64,000 nucleotides of DNA. Source: Kitagawia praeruptora (Eukaryota; Streptophyta; Magnoliopsida; Apiales; Apiaceae). Numbering within the stretch: the stretch's first letter is position 1; every line of letters begins with the position of its first letter. The stretch lies in NCBI GenBank assembly GCA_037693485.1, contig CM075346.1:15529501-15593500 (forward strand), given 5' to 3'. This document shows positions 25,566-37,404 of the stretch, piece after piece. A model generated the notes under the pieces. That model was not told the DNA's origin, made no database searches, and worked only from the letters and a program-made list of their open reading frames with translations. A program made the translations under genes and the position numbers.

Positions 25566-25998
25566 GTATTTTGTACTGATGGAAATGATGGAACCATGGG
25601 TCAGCGTCAGCCCATAATAATTTACATAGTATGTTTATTGCAGGCGATCACAAAAACCCCCAATATTCACACTTCTCTGTTCTCTTAAATCTCCACATAC
25701 GCATTGACACACTTGCAACTTTCATCTCCACACACAATCTTCAATCCTTTACCCATCCCCGATTTGTTAAAAGCATATGATGGGATATAGATATTGATAT
25801 GTTGTTTGTGTGTTTAATTTGCAGAAGGATGAAGTGATGATCAATTTCACCCACAAGTCCCCAACTTCTTGATCGAGAGTATATACAGGTGTGTTTTGAT
25901 TTTGAATTTGAAGATTAACTTCTTTTTTTTATTGTTGTATTATTTTATTGGAATCGGATTGGATTGCAGGGGATTTGCCCGGTTTCTGAATATTAGAT

Positions 25999-26033
25999 AT
26001 GGCAAGGGAGCAACCACATGTGGATATAGGTGA
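25999..26033 (+). other. Possible short first exon
   Basis: An ATG follows an acceptor (GATTGCAG at about 25970) and a donor (ATAG|GTGATT) closes it after 11 codons. Upstream 5'-UTR-like exons with GT-AG borders appear at 25826-25888. Splicing to the ankyrin exon from this ATG would be out of frame, so its role is doubtful. Confidence 0.3.
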
Positions 26034-26065
26034 TTACTTACTGATCTTCTTGATTAGGGTTCCCT

Positions 26066-26748
26066 TTCTTGGGTACATTACATATTTGAATTCTGAAATT
26101 ATTGTTTATCAGCTTCCCTGGTAGCACTCCACTTCATTTAGCGGCAAGAGAGGGTTCTATGGATTGCATACGGGAACTTTTAGCTTGGGGCGCAGATAGG
26201 CATCAAAGAGATTCATCATGGTATTGCTTTACTTTCTTTTTCAACTTTTTGTTTGTTTGATATTTCCAAATATTTTTTAATTTTCATATTAAAGTTTTCA
26301 CTTTGTACTGTTGGTAAGTAGTGAATTTATTCTCATGTTAGCCATTAGGCTTGATCTGATCCTGTATCTGAAGAAGTGACCTTTTATTCCTTAATTAGAT
26401 GCTAACTTTCTTGGGTACATTACATATTTGAATTCTGAAATTATTGTTTATCAGCTTCCCTGGTAGCACTCCACTTCATTTAGCTGCAAGAGGGGGTTCT
26501 GTGGATTGCATACAGGAACTTTTAGCTTGGGGCGCAGATAGGCATCAAAGAGATTCATCATGGTATTGCTTTACTTTCTTTTTCAACTTTTTGTTTGTTT
26601 GATATTTCCAAATATTTTTTAATTTCCATATTAAAGTTTTCACTTTGTAGTGTTGCTAAGTAGTGAATTTATTCTCATGTTAGCCATTAGGCTTGACCTG
26701 ATCCTGTATCTGAAGAAGTAACCTTTTATTCCTTAATTATGCTAAGCT
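26066..26748 (+). repeat. 342-bp tandem duplication with ankyrin exon
   Basis: Two copies, 26066-26407 and about 26408-26748, each with the same intron-exon-intron segment and only some ten differences. Confidence 0.9.
26113..26562 (+). pseudogene. XB3-type ankyrin exon, two copies
   Basis: Exons 26113-26220 and 26455-26562 (108 nt each, AG before, GT after) encode an ankyrin repeat: GSTPLHLAAREGSMDCIREL then LAWGADRHQRDSS in copy 1. The words DCIRELLAWGADRxQRDSS are typical of the XB3/XBAT group of plant ankyrin-RING ubiquitin ligases. Copy 2 has three changed residues (E to G, M to V, R to Q). No further ankyrin repeats or the XB3-type RING are visible, so these are isolated fragments of a gene that is complete elsewhere. 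Both exons end in phase 2, which happens to fit the RING-H2 fragment downstream. Confidence 0.7.
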
Positions 26749-26929
26749 ACCATGCTTTTTCCTTTCCCTTATAGAAATGTGTAATAGTGTTTCAAATTAT
26801 ATTTTGCAACTTATTTTATATAATGTTTTTAGTCTTTTTACTTTTAAATTACACCAATTACCCTTTTAAACTATATTTTGCAACTTATTTTACATAGTTT
26901 TTTAGTCTTTTTACTTTTATATTTCATAG

Positions 26930-27326
26930 GCCGTGGTTGAAATCTCATAATTCGTGTCCGGTTTGTAGGTTTAAGATGCCGACCGAGAGTAGTAGTGGAT
27001 TGAAGGTGAGGAGAAGGAGAGATAGGTTAGGGAATAGGAGGTTTGTGGATTTTTTGGGGTATGATGAGTTTTATGGGTTTGAGACTACGTTGAGGCATAT
27101 TGCAAGGAGGCATAGGCTTGTGTTTCCGGTCTCCAGGAGAGAGAATGGAGTTGAGGTTGTGGAAGTGGATGTGGAGGAGTCTATGTTGTTGTCGCCTACG
27201 AGAGTGGATGAGGCGGAGATTGGAGTTTTGGATAGGGAGAATAGTGTGGAGACTGTGTCGTCTGGATGGCCTACGTGGCCATTGGAAGGAGAAGGTGTAA
27301 TATTATGGTATTGGAGACGGGAGTAA
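26930..27326 (+). pseudogene. C-terminal half of a RING-H2 protein
   Basis: It begins right after an acceptor-like TTTCATAG. The first residues, PWLKSHNSCPVCRFKMP, are the second half of a RING-H2 finger (Trp-Leu, then the final Cys-x2-Cys pair) as in plant E3 ligases; the first half with the other zinc ligands is absent. About 110 more codons follow, basic at first (RRRRDRLGNRR) and then acidic, ending at 27326. The frame is open to a normal stop. As it stands it cannot form a complete RING. The start is an exon border or a capture breakpoint. Confidence 0.65.
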
Positions 27327-29751
27327 AACTTTCCTGGAAAAAATGAGGTATTGCGTTTTCTATTCTCATCGTTCTAAGAACTATTTTATTACATCTGAAA
27401 TGGATTGCAAAATTTTGTGTGTCCTCTTGGTTAATTGTTAATTCTGTTCACAGTGTTTACTTCTTGATTTTGGTCTACTATATATGTTGTCTTATTAGGT
27501 TCTTTACATGATGTTTTGTTTGGTTTGCAATGCATTAAAATATGTGGTACAATCTCATTCCATATGGTAGCCTGCTATAACCAAACCAAACCGTGTTATT
27601 ATTTCAATAATCTATTAAGGCCTAGCATTACAATCCCATTCCATTGATTTTACAATTATTACATTAGTCGAAATGCCAGGATTGTTTACCCCTTTACTTA
27701 TTGCTTGATTATTATTGTATTAAATAGCTACATTTTGACCATATGTATGTATCAAATCTGTTTTCTTTTCCCCCAATTTTCGTGATTTTAGTTTTGATCA
27801 TTTTCAGCTTAAAAAGGAATCAAAATTCAATTTCATATTTTAGTTTTGATCGGGTATTTGGAATCTTGAGTTTTATTTGAATGAAGTTAGTGTTTAGTGA
27901 CTTACTCGAGTCAGCCTTCCATATCTCTCTCACTCTGTCTGGCCCCGCAGGGGCTGTGTCTTCCGTATCTCTCTCACCCTGTCTGGCCTCGCAAGGGCTG
28001 TGCAGCACGAGGCTCAAGACCCTCTGGTACGCAAAGCAGAAGGCGGTAAGTACATCTGCTGCACCTGCAAGCATGGTGAGTGCAGAATGGAAATACATAT
28101 ATCTTTCGTTATGGGAAGGGCATAAATAAGGTATCAATTTCATCATTTATCCCATTCTCTATCTTTTTAATTAAATAGTGTAGGTTGATGATAGTGTTTT
28201 TTGATTTGCAGAGAGAATATTTATGTGTGCGTATTGATCCAACTAAAGTGGGGTTTGCAATCTTCAACATTATACCATTATATCTACACTGAAATAATGG
28301 TATGCTATGTTTATTATGTATGTATGCACTATCGGAACGTCCTTACAATGTTTATCTTAATTTGTTTAGTCTGTATGTATATTTTTTGATTTTAATTTGT
28401 TATTGGATTGCGGTTTATTCTTATATTTGATACTCCTAGATTTTACTGAAATTTTGTTTAAAAACTTTACACATGCAAATTAGACGTTTGACAAAATGCT
28501 CAAGGTTTGTCTTCTCCTACTTAGTTATTTATCGCATTTTGTATTTACATGAATTGCTATTCTTTATGCCTGTCAATTTTTCTTATAAGCAAAAGATATA
28601 TGTATATGTACTAAGCATATATTCTTAATATATATATCTATATGTTGCTCTAATTTTCTTTGACAGTATTAATAACAAAGTTCTTTACTGTTGTTTTCTG
28701 CGAGGTTGCTTAAAGTGTTTTCAGTTGCTGAATTTAGATGTTGCAGGAACATAACTGCAGCAATTGCTTCTCTGTTCGTGATCTCGCATTATACATATTT
28801 CTAAAGGTGCATTGTCAGGCATATATTTGTATTATTAAATTCTTTTCGTTTTCAAATTAGATTTACCAAAGACTAACCTCCATCACAGCTCTGTTTGTAT
28901 GATTTAAATATTGGTTGTTTTAGCAGTTCATAATTTTTTTCCAATATTGCAGCATTAGGAGTATAGCATACATCAAATTGGTCCATACACTAAAGCAAAC
29001 TAGCCAAGGAATGACCAAGGCTTCTGCTCTTCTCCCATATTTCAATTTAAATTAGGATTTTAAATCAATTAGTATTAGGTTCAGAAAATGTGAGCCCTAA
29101 CATAGCAAATGAGAACCCCGTGATTAGTGGTTCTAATTATTTTTTGCATGTTGAATACTTTGTGTTCTGCAATATTTGCATCTATTGATTGTGTTCTTAA
29201 TACTTAGTATTAAAAAATAAAAGGCAACGTTCACAACTTTTTTTTTTGTGGGAACTTTTCTATCATCGAATTCCGAAAATCATGAACATAGCTCTACGCA
29301 ATGAGTGACACATAATTCATATATCTGGTCTTCCCAGGTACAATAAGTGTGTAGATTAACACGACAACGAGAAAATTGTTGTTCTGTACTATTTGTGTTA
29401 CTATTAATGTTCTTTCCAAGTTTATAGTTTGCAAGCCTCGATATTGAGAAATGGAAGGTTCAAATATTGAATTTCCAGTTGTGATTTCAAAGCACACATA
29501 TTTTGGATCCAAAAAATACAAAACTAAATAATCTAATTGGCAATATTGCAAGTACTGGCACTACAGGATGTTTTTGCATACTGTTTTCATTCCGTTCTTA
29601 AACGATTTTCTAATTCAGAACAGGTTTAAGTGATTGGCATATTACATTGTTATTGAAAAATAGATTTGTTGGTTTTATAAGTTTTGGATAGTGGATTAGT
29701 GCTCTTTTTTTTAATTTATTGATTAAGAGAATTTTTTGTTTTGTAATGCAG
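27327..29751 (+). other. Intron-like sequence with unrecognised exon candidates
   Basis: A 44-bp unit (TCTCTCTCACYCTGTCTGGC) is repeated at 27916-27959 and 27960-28003. A strong donor, AAGGCG|GTAAGTAC, lies near 28046 and an acceptor, TTTGCAG, near 28211. I do not recognise the peptides. The rest is AT-rich. Confidence 0.4.
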
Positions 29752-31298
29752 GTAATGTTCTTACACCATCGCAGGGAAGAGGCAATAACAATGTTAGTAT
29801 CCCAGGTAAAAATAGGATTTAATTAATTTTATTTGTGCAGCCATGACTTCTATCCATGAAATTGCATCATTTGTATTTTCTGGGAATTCGTACTTAGGTT
29901 AGGTTAGGTTATGTTATGTCATAACTAATCTAAGAAATAACTAATCTGCTTCCGGGTCTGATTAGATATAGCTTACACAACTTTGGCTACAAGGTTATGT
30001 ACTAGAGGGTGTTTTATTATCATGTTTTTAAAAACAAAGAAGGAACAAAGTTCTAAAAATTCAGACTATAAATAAAAGAATGGTGCATTCAGCTCAAATT
30101 TACCTCCTCTAAGGAACCGTCAGTTTTTCTAGAAACTATACTCTGGTGTCTTTGAAATGGTATATGGCACAATACCTAAAATCTTGCAGATAATATAATA
30201 CTAACGCAATTGTTATTACAAATTGATTAACATTGTGGGAAGTTTAAATATTGCTTAAATCTTTAATTTATGAGAAGTTTAGATGCAAGAAATGTTGTAA
30301 GATGAATTAATCACAAGCAGCATGGTCCCCTCATAAGTGGTGGTCTTTTTTTTTTTGTTAATTTCAAATTAACAAAAAGACACTGCATTTTCTACTGAAG
30401 CAAATCGCAAGTCTGCAACGGAAGCAAGCCTGAAAAGTAGTTTAGCTGCCTACTCTTTCTTTCATTATTATAGATTAGATGAAAAGTAGATTAGATGCTT
30501 CAATATAGATTAGATTACCAGTTCATCTTCCTTCCAGCTTGGCCTTCAAGAACCATTATCAACTGCTAATATCACTTTAAAACTGGAACACGCAACTCCC
30601 AGTTGGACTTTCGTCAGTAATTATGGAATAATGGCTTATGATAACTTTGCTGTTAATAAATATGAATGATATGCATGCAAATTCCTTGCTAATCCATTTA
30701 TAGACCTTAATGTTGTGTTTAGTGTTGTGCTTATGAATACAAATGAGGACAAAAAGGATTATTATTGATCTAAAATCACACAAAAAAACTGATTACTTTC
30801 GCACAATTCAGTTTTCTTAGGATGTGTATAACTAAATAAGTTTTTTTTCAAATACTTTTCATTCAGCAAACAAAAGCACTACTTAATCCAGTACATTCAG
30901 CTAATTTGTTAATTCATTACTTTCTGCATTTTAGTCAAATAGCCCACAGTTCAAAATTCTGATAGCTTGCAGGGACTGTTATATATTCTGTTTCTTAGCT
31001 CACATAGGGACTGTATTCATAGCCTTTTCAGTATTGGAGAACATGAAATTAATGGTTGCGCACTAAAAGTCGAACCAGAATAATGGTGGAGGAACACATG
31101 GATCGACCAGGTTAGTCTAAATTGTTAATAAATTTATGGATTGTTTTCCTAGGTGCTGGCTGTCCAAATGGAGGCACAAAATGTAACAACACCATCCCAA
31201 CAAATTATGTTGCAGTGTCGAGGCTTACGTCGCCATCTGGGTTGCACATCTTAATTCCAAGTAGTGATACTGGATATCCAACAAATGTTACTGCAAAT
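29752..31298 (+). other. Two phase-compatible exon candidates
   Basis: Exon 29752-29805 (acceptor TGCAG, donor CCCAG|GTAAAA) ends in phase 1. Exon 31153 to about 31298 (acceptor TTTTCCTAG) continues the frame: NVLTPSQGRGNNNVSIPG joins to AGCPNGGTKCNNTIPTNYVA and on to SGLHILIPSSDTGYP. I recognise no family. The matched phases and good borders suggest a real, possibly fragmentary, gene. Confidence 0.35.
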
Positions 31299-32956
31299 GT
31301 ACGAGGAAGTTTTTTACAATATGCCAAAATCAGGATAATGTAAACCATTTTGTTTATCATATGAAATTATAATACAAGAATTATTTCCTGTTTACCAGTC
31401 TCACACTTAAAAAATTGAGTACTAATTTAGATTTATTTTCATGGTTCGTAGGCAAAGATTGATATTGCGTAGCGAAATGTTCATTCAACATTATGTACCA
31501 TTAGAAATGTTGATTCGGAAAGATTATGTACTTTTCTGATAGAAGGTATGTATGTAGTCCACAGATTACTTTGCTAACAAAAACCTATGCATATTGGCAT
31601 TCACGGTTTATTTTTGTTTACACTACAATCTCTGGTATTTGTATCTTACAGCAAAAGAGTATCCAGCCCTTAAGCTTCCTGTACAAAACAAGTGTAATGC
31701 AACTGAAGGTGCCTGACACATTTGACAGATGCATTACACTTGCTGGATCTGTTTTTAAAAGCAGAGATGTTTTGTAGTATTTTGTTGTCTTACTATTAAA
31801 TTTCTAAATTGCTGCGGATGCTCAAATGGGTTGACTTCTTCCGGATAATAAATTTAAATTGTGCTATAAAAGTCCATAATCATTTCTCTATAAATACGGA
31901 GATATAATGTGAATAAAGATTTTATTAATATTGTATCGACCAAAGGCAACACAAGTCTAAGTTTATATTAGTGGCAGTCCGTCATTGGTACTGACTGAGT
32001 CAGATAAAAAAAATTTGGATAACCAACTAAGCTATTAAAGAAAAGGGGTAGTCAGTGAACAACACCAATGTTTCTATTTATTTATTGATTTTTAGTTTTA
32101 AAGTCCAGTTTAGTACTTTTTACATGAGTTGCTTGGTGGGTACTTAAAACTTTGGTATTTATTTACTTTTACATATTAAGCATGAAACAATATCTGTTAT
32201 TGTTTCGTTCCATATGATTACAAAATTAATTTGTTCTATATTTCACGGGCAAATGAAAGCAAATGATCCTCTGTCATATGGTTTGGAGATTCCACTAACG
32301 CAGAGGGAGGACAACATTCACAATCCAGAATTTAAATAAAAAACCGAGATATATGCTTAGAAATTTTAGCATAAAGATATGACTATAATGTGGAACTAAA
32401 GTTTTCTATGATTTGGTCATACCTACAATTTTTGTAAACCGTGAAAGATATTAAGGAAATATTTTATTTCAAATTTCCACACTTTGTAAACCGTGAGAAT
32501 TTTGTCATTGTCAAGAATATTTGCTTTTATTACATTAAGTGTTTCAAAGATTAAATATAGTAAACAATAAATTATTCAATAATTATCGATGTTGTAGATA
32601 AATATATACGGAGTATGTTTTAAAAAAACAAACTTAAAGGAAGACAATGTTATATGCACTAAGTGTGTATAAAATAGTGAAGACACTATATTATTGTTTT
32701 CAGTTGGAGCAATATTTGTAAAAATATTTATTATTTTTATTGCACATTTTGATGAATTAAATAAATTTAAAATATTGTCAAAATAGATTTGTATGCTACC
32801 CTTTTATATAAATTTTAGCATATCAATATTTTGTTAAATATTTATATAATTGTATAGAATATTTTTTTAAGAATTCATTATTTATATAAATGCATAGAAT
32901 ATTTTTCGAAGAAAACAATCAAATTTGTAAAAATTTTGGTATTATCATTTTAAACT
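31299..32956. other. AT-rich noncoding stretch
   Basis: No gene seen. 31640-31790 includes a short open frame without features. The remainder is AT-rich. Confidence 0.4.
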
Positions 32957-32995
32957 AAATAAGAAACCGTGTACGAAGTACGGGCAAAATACTAG
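32957..32995 (+). mobile_element. Helitron-type 3' terminus
   Basis: The stem CCGTGTAC...GTACGGG is followed 11 nt later by CTAG and then T (32996), the same layout as the two complete Helitrons here. The matching 5' end was not found, so the extent is unknown; it may reach back over the gene fragments from about 25.1 kb. Confidence 0.6.
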
Positions 32996-32997
32996 TT

Positions 32998-33240
32998 ATT
33001 TTTAAGGAGTAGTGAGTGGAGTAGTGGATATTGAATATAGTTTTTAAATAATAGTGGGGAGTAGTGGATATTGAATATTGTTTTTAAAGAGTAGTGGATG
33101 AAATAGTGGTTATTAAATATTGTTTTTAAGGAGTAGTGGATGGAGTAGTGAGTATTAAATATTATTTTTAAGGAGTAGTGGGTGGAGTAGTGGGTATTGA
33201 ATATTATTTTATATGGCTTAAAATAGAAAGGAGAAAAGTA
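32998..33240 (+). repeat. GGAGTAGTGG tandem array
   Basis: Five to six degenerate units of about 45 bp containing GGAGTAGTGG and TATTGAATATTRTTTTT. Similar wording occurs once at 25310-25350 inside a Stowaway-like sequence, so it may be an expanded internal repeat of that family. Confidence 0.7.
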
Positions 33241-33322
33241 TTTTGAATGTCCCAAAATAGTAAACAGGAAATGTTTTAAGAGGGGAGTACTTTTTAGTGC
33301 ATGATACAAAGTACAAACATTC

Positions 33323-33828
33323 GATTTAGAGGAGTGTATTCAATTGGGATTTTGAAGAATTTTGAGGAATTTTAGAAATCTAGGAGTATTCAATTTGGAT
33401 TTTTTAAAATCCATTAAAATCTTGAGGTATTCAATTTGGATTTCAAAATGTCATCTGAAATCTGAGGGTATTCAATTAGGATTTCAAAAAGTCTTTTAAA
33501 ATCTGGGTGTATTCAATCTGGATTTAAAACAATCCATTTAAATCTGATGGTATTAAAAAATCCATGGATTTTTTAGATTTATTAAAATCCATGGATTTTG
33601 GTGGATTTGCTAGTTGTTTTTGTAAGTTTTGAAATCTTGCAAAAATCAATGAGATTTTGATGGATTTCTAAAAAAACTTTTCAAATCTCAAAGACTCTAC
33701 ATCAAATTTACAAATTCTTTGTAGAATCTTTGTAGATTTTAAACAATCCGTAGATTTTAGAAATTCTTTAAAATCCATAGATTCTCGAAAATCCTTCAAA
33801 ATCCCAGTTGAATACACCCCCCTAAATC
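33323..33828. mobile_element. Fold-back MITE, TATTCAATTTGGATTT family
   Basis: The ends GATTTAGAGGAGTGTATTC and GAATACACCCCCCTAAATC are inverted copies. The interior repeats TATTCAATTTGGATTT at the left and AAAATCCATRGATT at the right. No coding capacity. The target duplication is not resolved. Confidence 0.8.
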
Positions 33829-34299
33829 TATAGTTTTGGTTACTTAATCTAAATGTAACCATTAACACAATGAACCGTAGAGTCATGTAGACACATAACA
33901 ACAAGTCCGACAATTTAAACTTTAATTTTAAAGCAAAATCAGATCAAGAATTATGATATGATGGAGACCAAATTATATATTTAGAGGAATAAATTGAAAT
34001 TATTTTATACACGTTTACAAATTTATATTAAAATTTGTAAATTATTGGATAATTAACAAGGATTAGCCTCTAATCCCGTTTTAAAGTCAATTAAAGTCAA
34101 GTAATGTTACATAAATTTAAGATTGTGCTTTAAGAGCAATTCCAACAATCTCTTTAATTTTTTTTAAAATATAATATAATTTAGGTACTTTTTAATTATT
34201 TAAGTGATAAATGATAATTTTGTACATTCACTCCAACAAATTTTTCTAAATCCATTTTCTATCTATATTTTATTATTTAATTATACAAATATATGACCA
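33829..34299. other. AT-rich spacer
   Basis: No gene. 34135-34160 (GAGCAATTCCAACAATCTC) looks like one end of a MITE whose other end is not found. Confidence 0.4.
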
Positions 34300-34308
34300 A
34301 AATCAAAG

Positions 34309-37300
34309 ATGGCCAGGCAAAAAGCTAGAGTTAAATGGCAACTGGAGGGGGATAAAAACACCAAATTTTTTCATAATATTGCTCAATACAAGTGGAAGAA
34401 GAATCTAATTCTCGGTGTATATTGGAATGATTGTTGGTGCTCGTCCCCTGATCAAATCAAAGCTGCTTTTTATAATCACTTTCTCTCGTTTTCTCAGGAT
34501 AATTTGTCATCCAGCTGTTTGTTACTTGGTAGTTTAGCAGTACCTACTTTGTCAACGGTGGATTCAGATTTTCTGGTGAAAGATTTTTCTATGTTGGAGC
34601 TAGATGTAGCGCTTCAAAATAGCCCGTCGGATAAAGCCCCGGGCCCAGACGGTCTGACTATGGGATCTATGAAAAGGTTGTGGCCATTCTTGAAAAAGGA
34701 TGTTTTTTCCTTCATAGTAGATTTTCATAAAAATGGTCATATCCCCCAGGGTATGAATTCATCCTTTATAACTCTTGTTCCTAAAATTCCAAATCCCTCC
34801 AAGGTCACTGATTTTCGACCTATAAGTTTGATCAATTCCTGCATGAAGTTGGTCACGAAACTGATGGCTGAAAGGTTAAAAAGAGTGCTACCTAAGTTGG
34901 TCGCGGAACAGCAATCGGGCTTCATGCAAGGGAGAAACATTTCCGATAGTATCATGTTAGCAAGTGAGGTGATCAGTAGTATTAAAAGCAAGAAAAGTAA
35001 AGGTTTGGTACTGAAAATAGACTTTGAGAAAGCATTTGATTCCGTAAGTTGGTCCTTTTTATACCAACTCTTGCAGAAAATGAACTTTCAGAAGAAATGG
35101 ATAGACTGGATGTCGTCTATTTTCTGTACCTCCCGAATCTCTGTCCTGGTGAATGGGTCTCCTACGAAGGAATTTTCCCCAAAACGTGGTTTACGTCAAG
35201 GGGATCCGCTTTCCCCTCTGTTATTTAATCTTGTTGCTGAAGTTTTACATGTCATGCTTTCCAAAGCGGAGGATTTAGGCATCTTCAAGGGGGTTTCTTT
35301 AGGATCGGAAGGTTTCACCATTTCTCATCTTCAATATGCTGATGACACGATTATTTTTTTAAATAATGACTCAGCCTCTATTGAAGGAGTTAAAAGTGTG
35401 CTGCAGAGTTTTTATGTTCTTACTGGATTAAGAGTGAATTTCCAGAAAAGCTATTTGTATGGTTTTCATGAGAATGTAGACTCCATTAGGCATTGGGCTG
35501 CGATTCTGGGTTGCGAAGTTGGAGGCAGTGTTATTAATTATTTGGGAGCGGACATAAGTTCATCACCAAAATTAGTAAAGTTCTAGGATCCTTTGATGGC
35601 TAAACTAAGAAAGAAACTTGCTGTATGGAAAGGTACATGGCTAAATCAGGCTGGAAAGGTGGTCTTACTTCAATCGGCGTTGGACAACATACCGACTTAT
35701 TGGTTTAGCCTATACCTAATGCCAAAAACAATAGAGCATCAGATTGATTGTCTTCGTAGAAAGTTTTTCTGGGGAGTTAAAAGATCTAATGGCAGGGAGG
35801 TTTCGAAACTGCACCTACTAAACTGGGATCGAGTATGCAAGCCCAAAGTAGGTGGAGGTCTAGGGGTTGTTTCTCTAAAGGATCGAAATGCAGCACTTCT
35901 ATTCAAGTGGTGGTGGAGAAGTTGTGGTGAAAGAACCAAATATTGGAATGTACTCTTCCAACAAAAATATGGTAGAGACTTCGCGATGAGTTTACCCACT
36001 TTGCTCTCTAGAAATGATACCTCCTTCATTCTCAGAAGTATAATTGAGTCAGGTTTAAGCACGATTGAAAATGGGCGCTTTGATCATACGTTTAGATGGC
36101 GTGTGGGTCAAGGCCATAGAATCTTATTCTGGGAGGATCTCTGGTGTGGCACCAGGCCATTAAGGGAAGAATTTCCGAGACTTTATGATCTTTCCCTACT
36201 TAAATTTGCTAATATCAGTACTTTTTATCAACACTGGTCTGTTGGTGTAAGAAATCATACTCAACTATGGAGGCGTAATTTCAGAGCTTGGGAAGAGTTA
36301 GAGCTCCATTCTCTGGGCTCTTATTTGGAACATTTTGAGTTAAATGACAATGTGGACAAGCTTGTTTGGGTTCACAATAACAATGTGTTCACTTCGAAGG
36401 AGTGTTATCTCTCTTTGGTCTCGAATGCAAATCAATCTACTCTTTGGAAGACACTTTGGAAAATCAAAGTTCCGCCTAAGGTGCTAATATTTCTTTGGAA
36501 AATTGAACATAAGATTCTCCCTACAAATCTCCTCTTGAGTTCGAGATTACATTTTCCTGCTAGTTGTAATTGGTGTGGTTGTCTAGAAGAATCACTTGAT
36601 CACTTGTTTCTGCATTGTGAATTGGCCTCTTGGTGTTGGCAATATTTGGAAAGGTGGTGTGGTTGTTCTTTACCCTTCGACATCAATGCCTCCTTATCAC
36701 TGAGTCGTCTTATGACTTGCAGAATTAATTCTTTTAGAGTTAAAGACTGGCACATTTTTGTTTCGGTCGTATTATGGACTATCTGGTTAGGTCGAAATGA
36801 ATGTATATTTCGTGGTACAAAATGTAAGAAGGAAGATTGTTTTCGGCTAATCCGAATTCGGGCATTCAAATGGTTTGAAGCTTCCAATTTGATGAGTTCG
36901 AAGTTTAACTTATTGTGGGAAGTAAACCCATCAGGTGCACTCAGGCTGAAAGCTATAGAAGATAGAACAGATTTTTGGAAAAATCTTTATGCAAAATTCG
37001 ATTTGGTATGTTTAGTGGATGGTTTTTTTATCCCGGATGCTACTCATGGTCCTAAAGCAGGTATAGGAGGGTTAATCAAAGGTAGCTCTGGTGATCTAAA
37101 ATATATTTTTTCAGGACCAGTTCAAGTTGAAAGCGCTCTTAATGCGGAAGTCAGAGCAATTGAATTTCTTATTCAGGTAGTACTACCTGTACAAGTAGGG
37201 AATTCAAAAATATTGTTTTGTTCAGACTCTCAAGAAGCAGTACACCTCTTTACAAGAAGGAGGCTTTATGGAGATCTGCAAAATCTTTTTTCCTCCGGGG

Positions 37301-37404
37301 CTGAGATTACTTTTCTTCATGTGTCAAGGGATTACAATATCGAGGCTAACAAGCTTGCAAAAAGGGGGATAAGGAGAGAAAATCTGATTGGTGCATGGAT
37401 ATAA
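34309..37404 (+). pseudogene. LINE reverse transcriptase-RNase H
   Basis: One frame broken once, by TAG at 35584. Domains: the linker VKWQLEGDKNTKFFHN; the RT core with DKAPGPDGL, FRPISLINS, IDFEKAFDSVSW, GLRQGDPLSPLLF and the catalytic YADD near 35338; the post-RT region KVVLLQSALDNIPTYW; a zinc-binding zf-RVT segment at 36430-36640 (CNWCGCLEESLDHLFLHC); and a C-terminal RNase H with VDGFF, AEVRAIE and CSDSQEA. In that RNase H the late catalytic Asp is replaced (EANKLAK where AD-x-LAK is usual). The residue before DPL at the stop is normally Trp in such proteins, so TGG to TAG is likely. The frame ends in TAA at 37404, overlapping the next ATG. Confidence 0.9.
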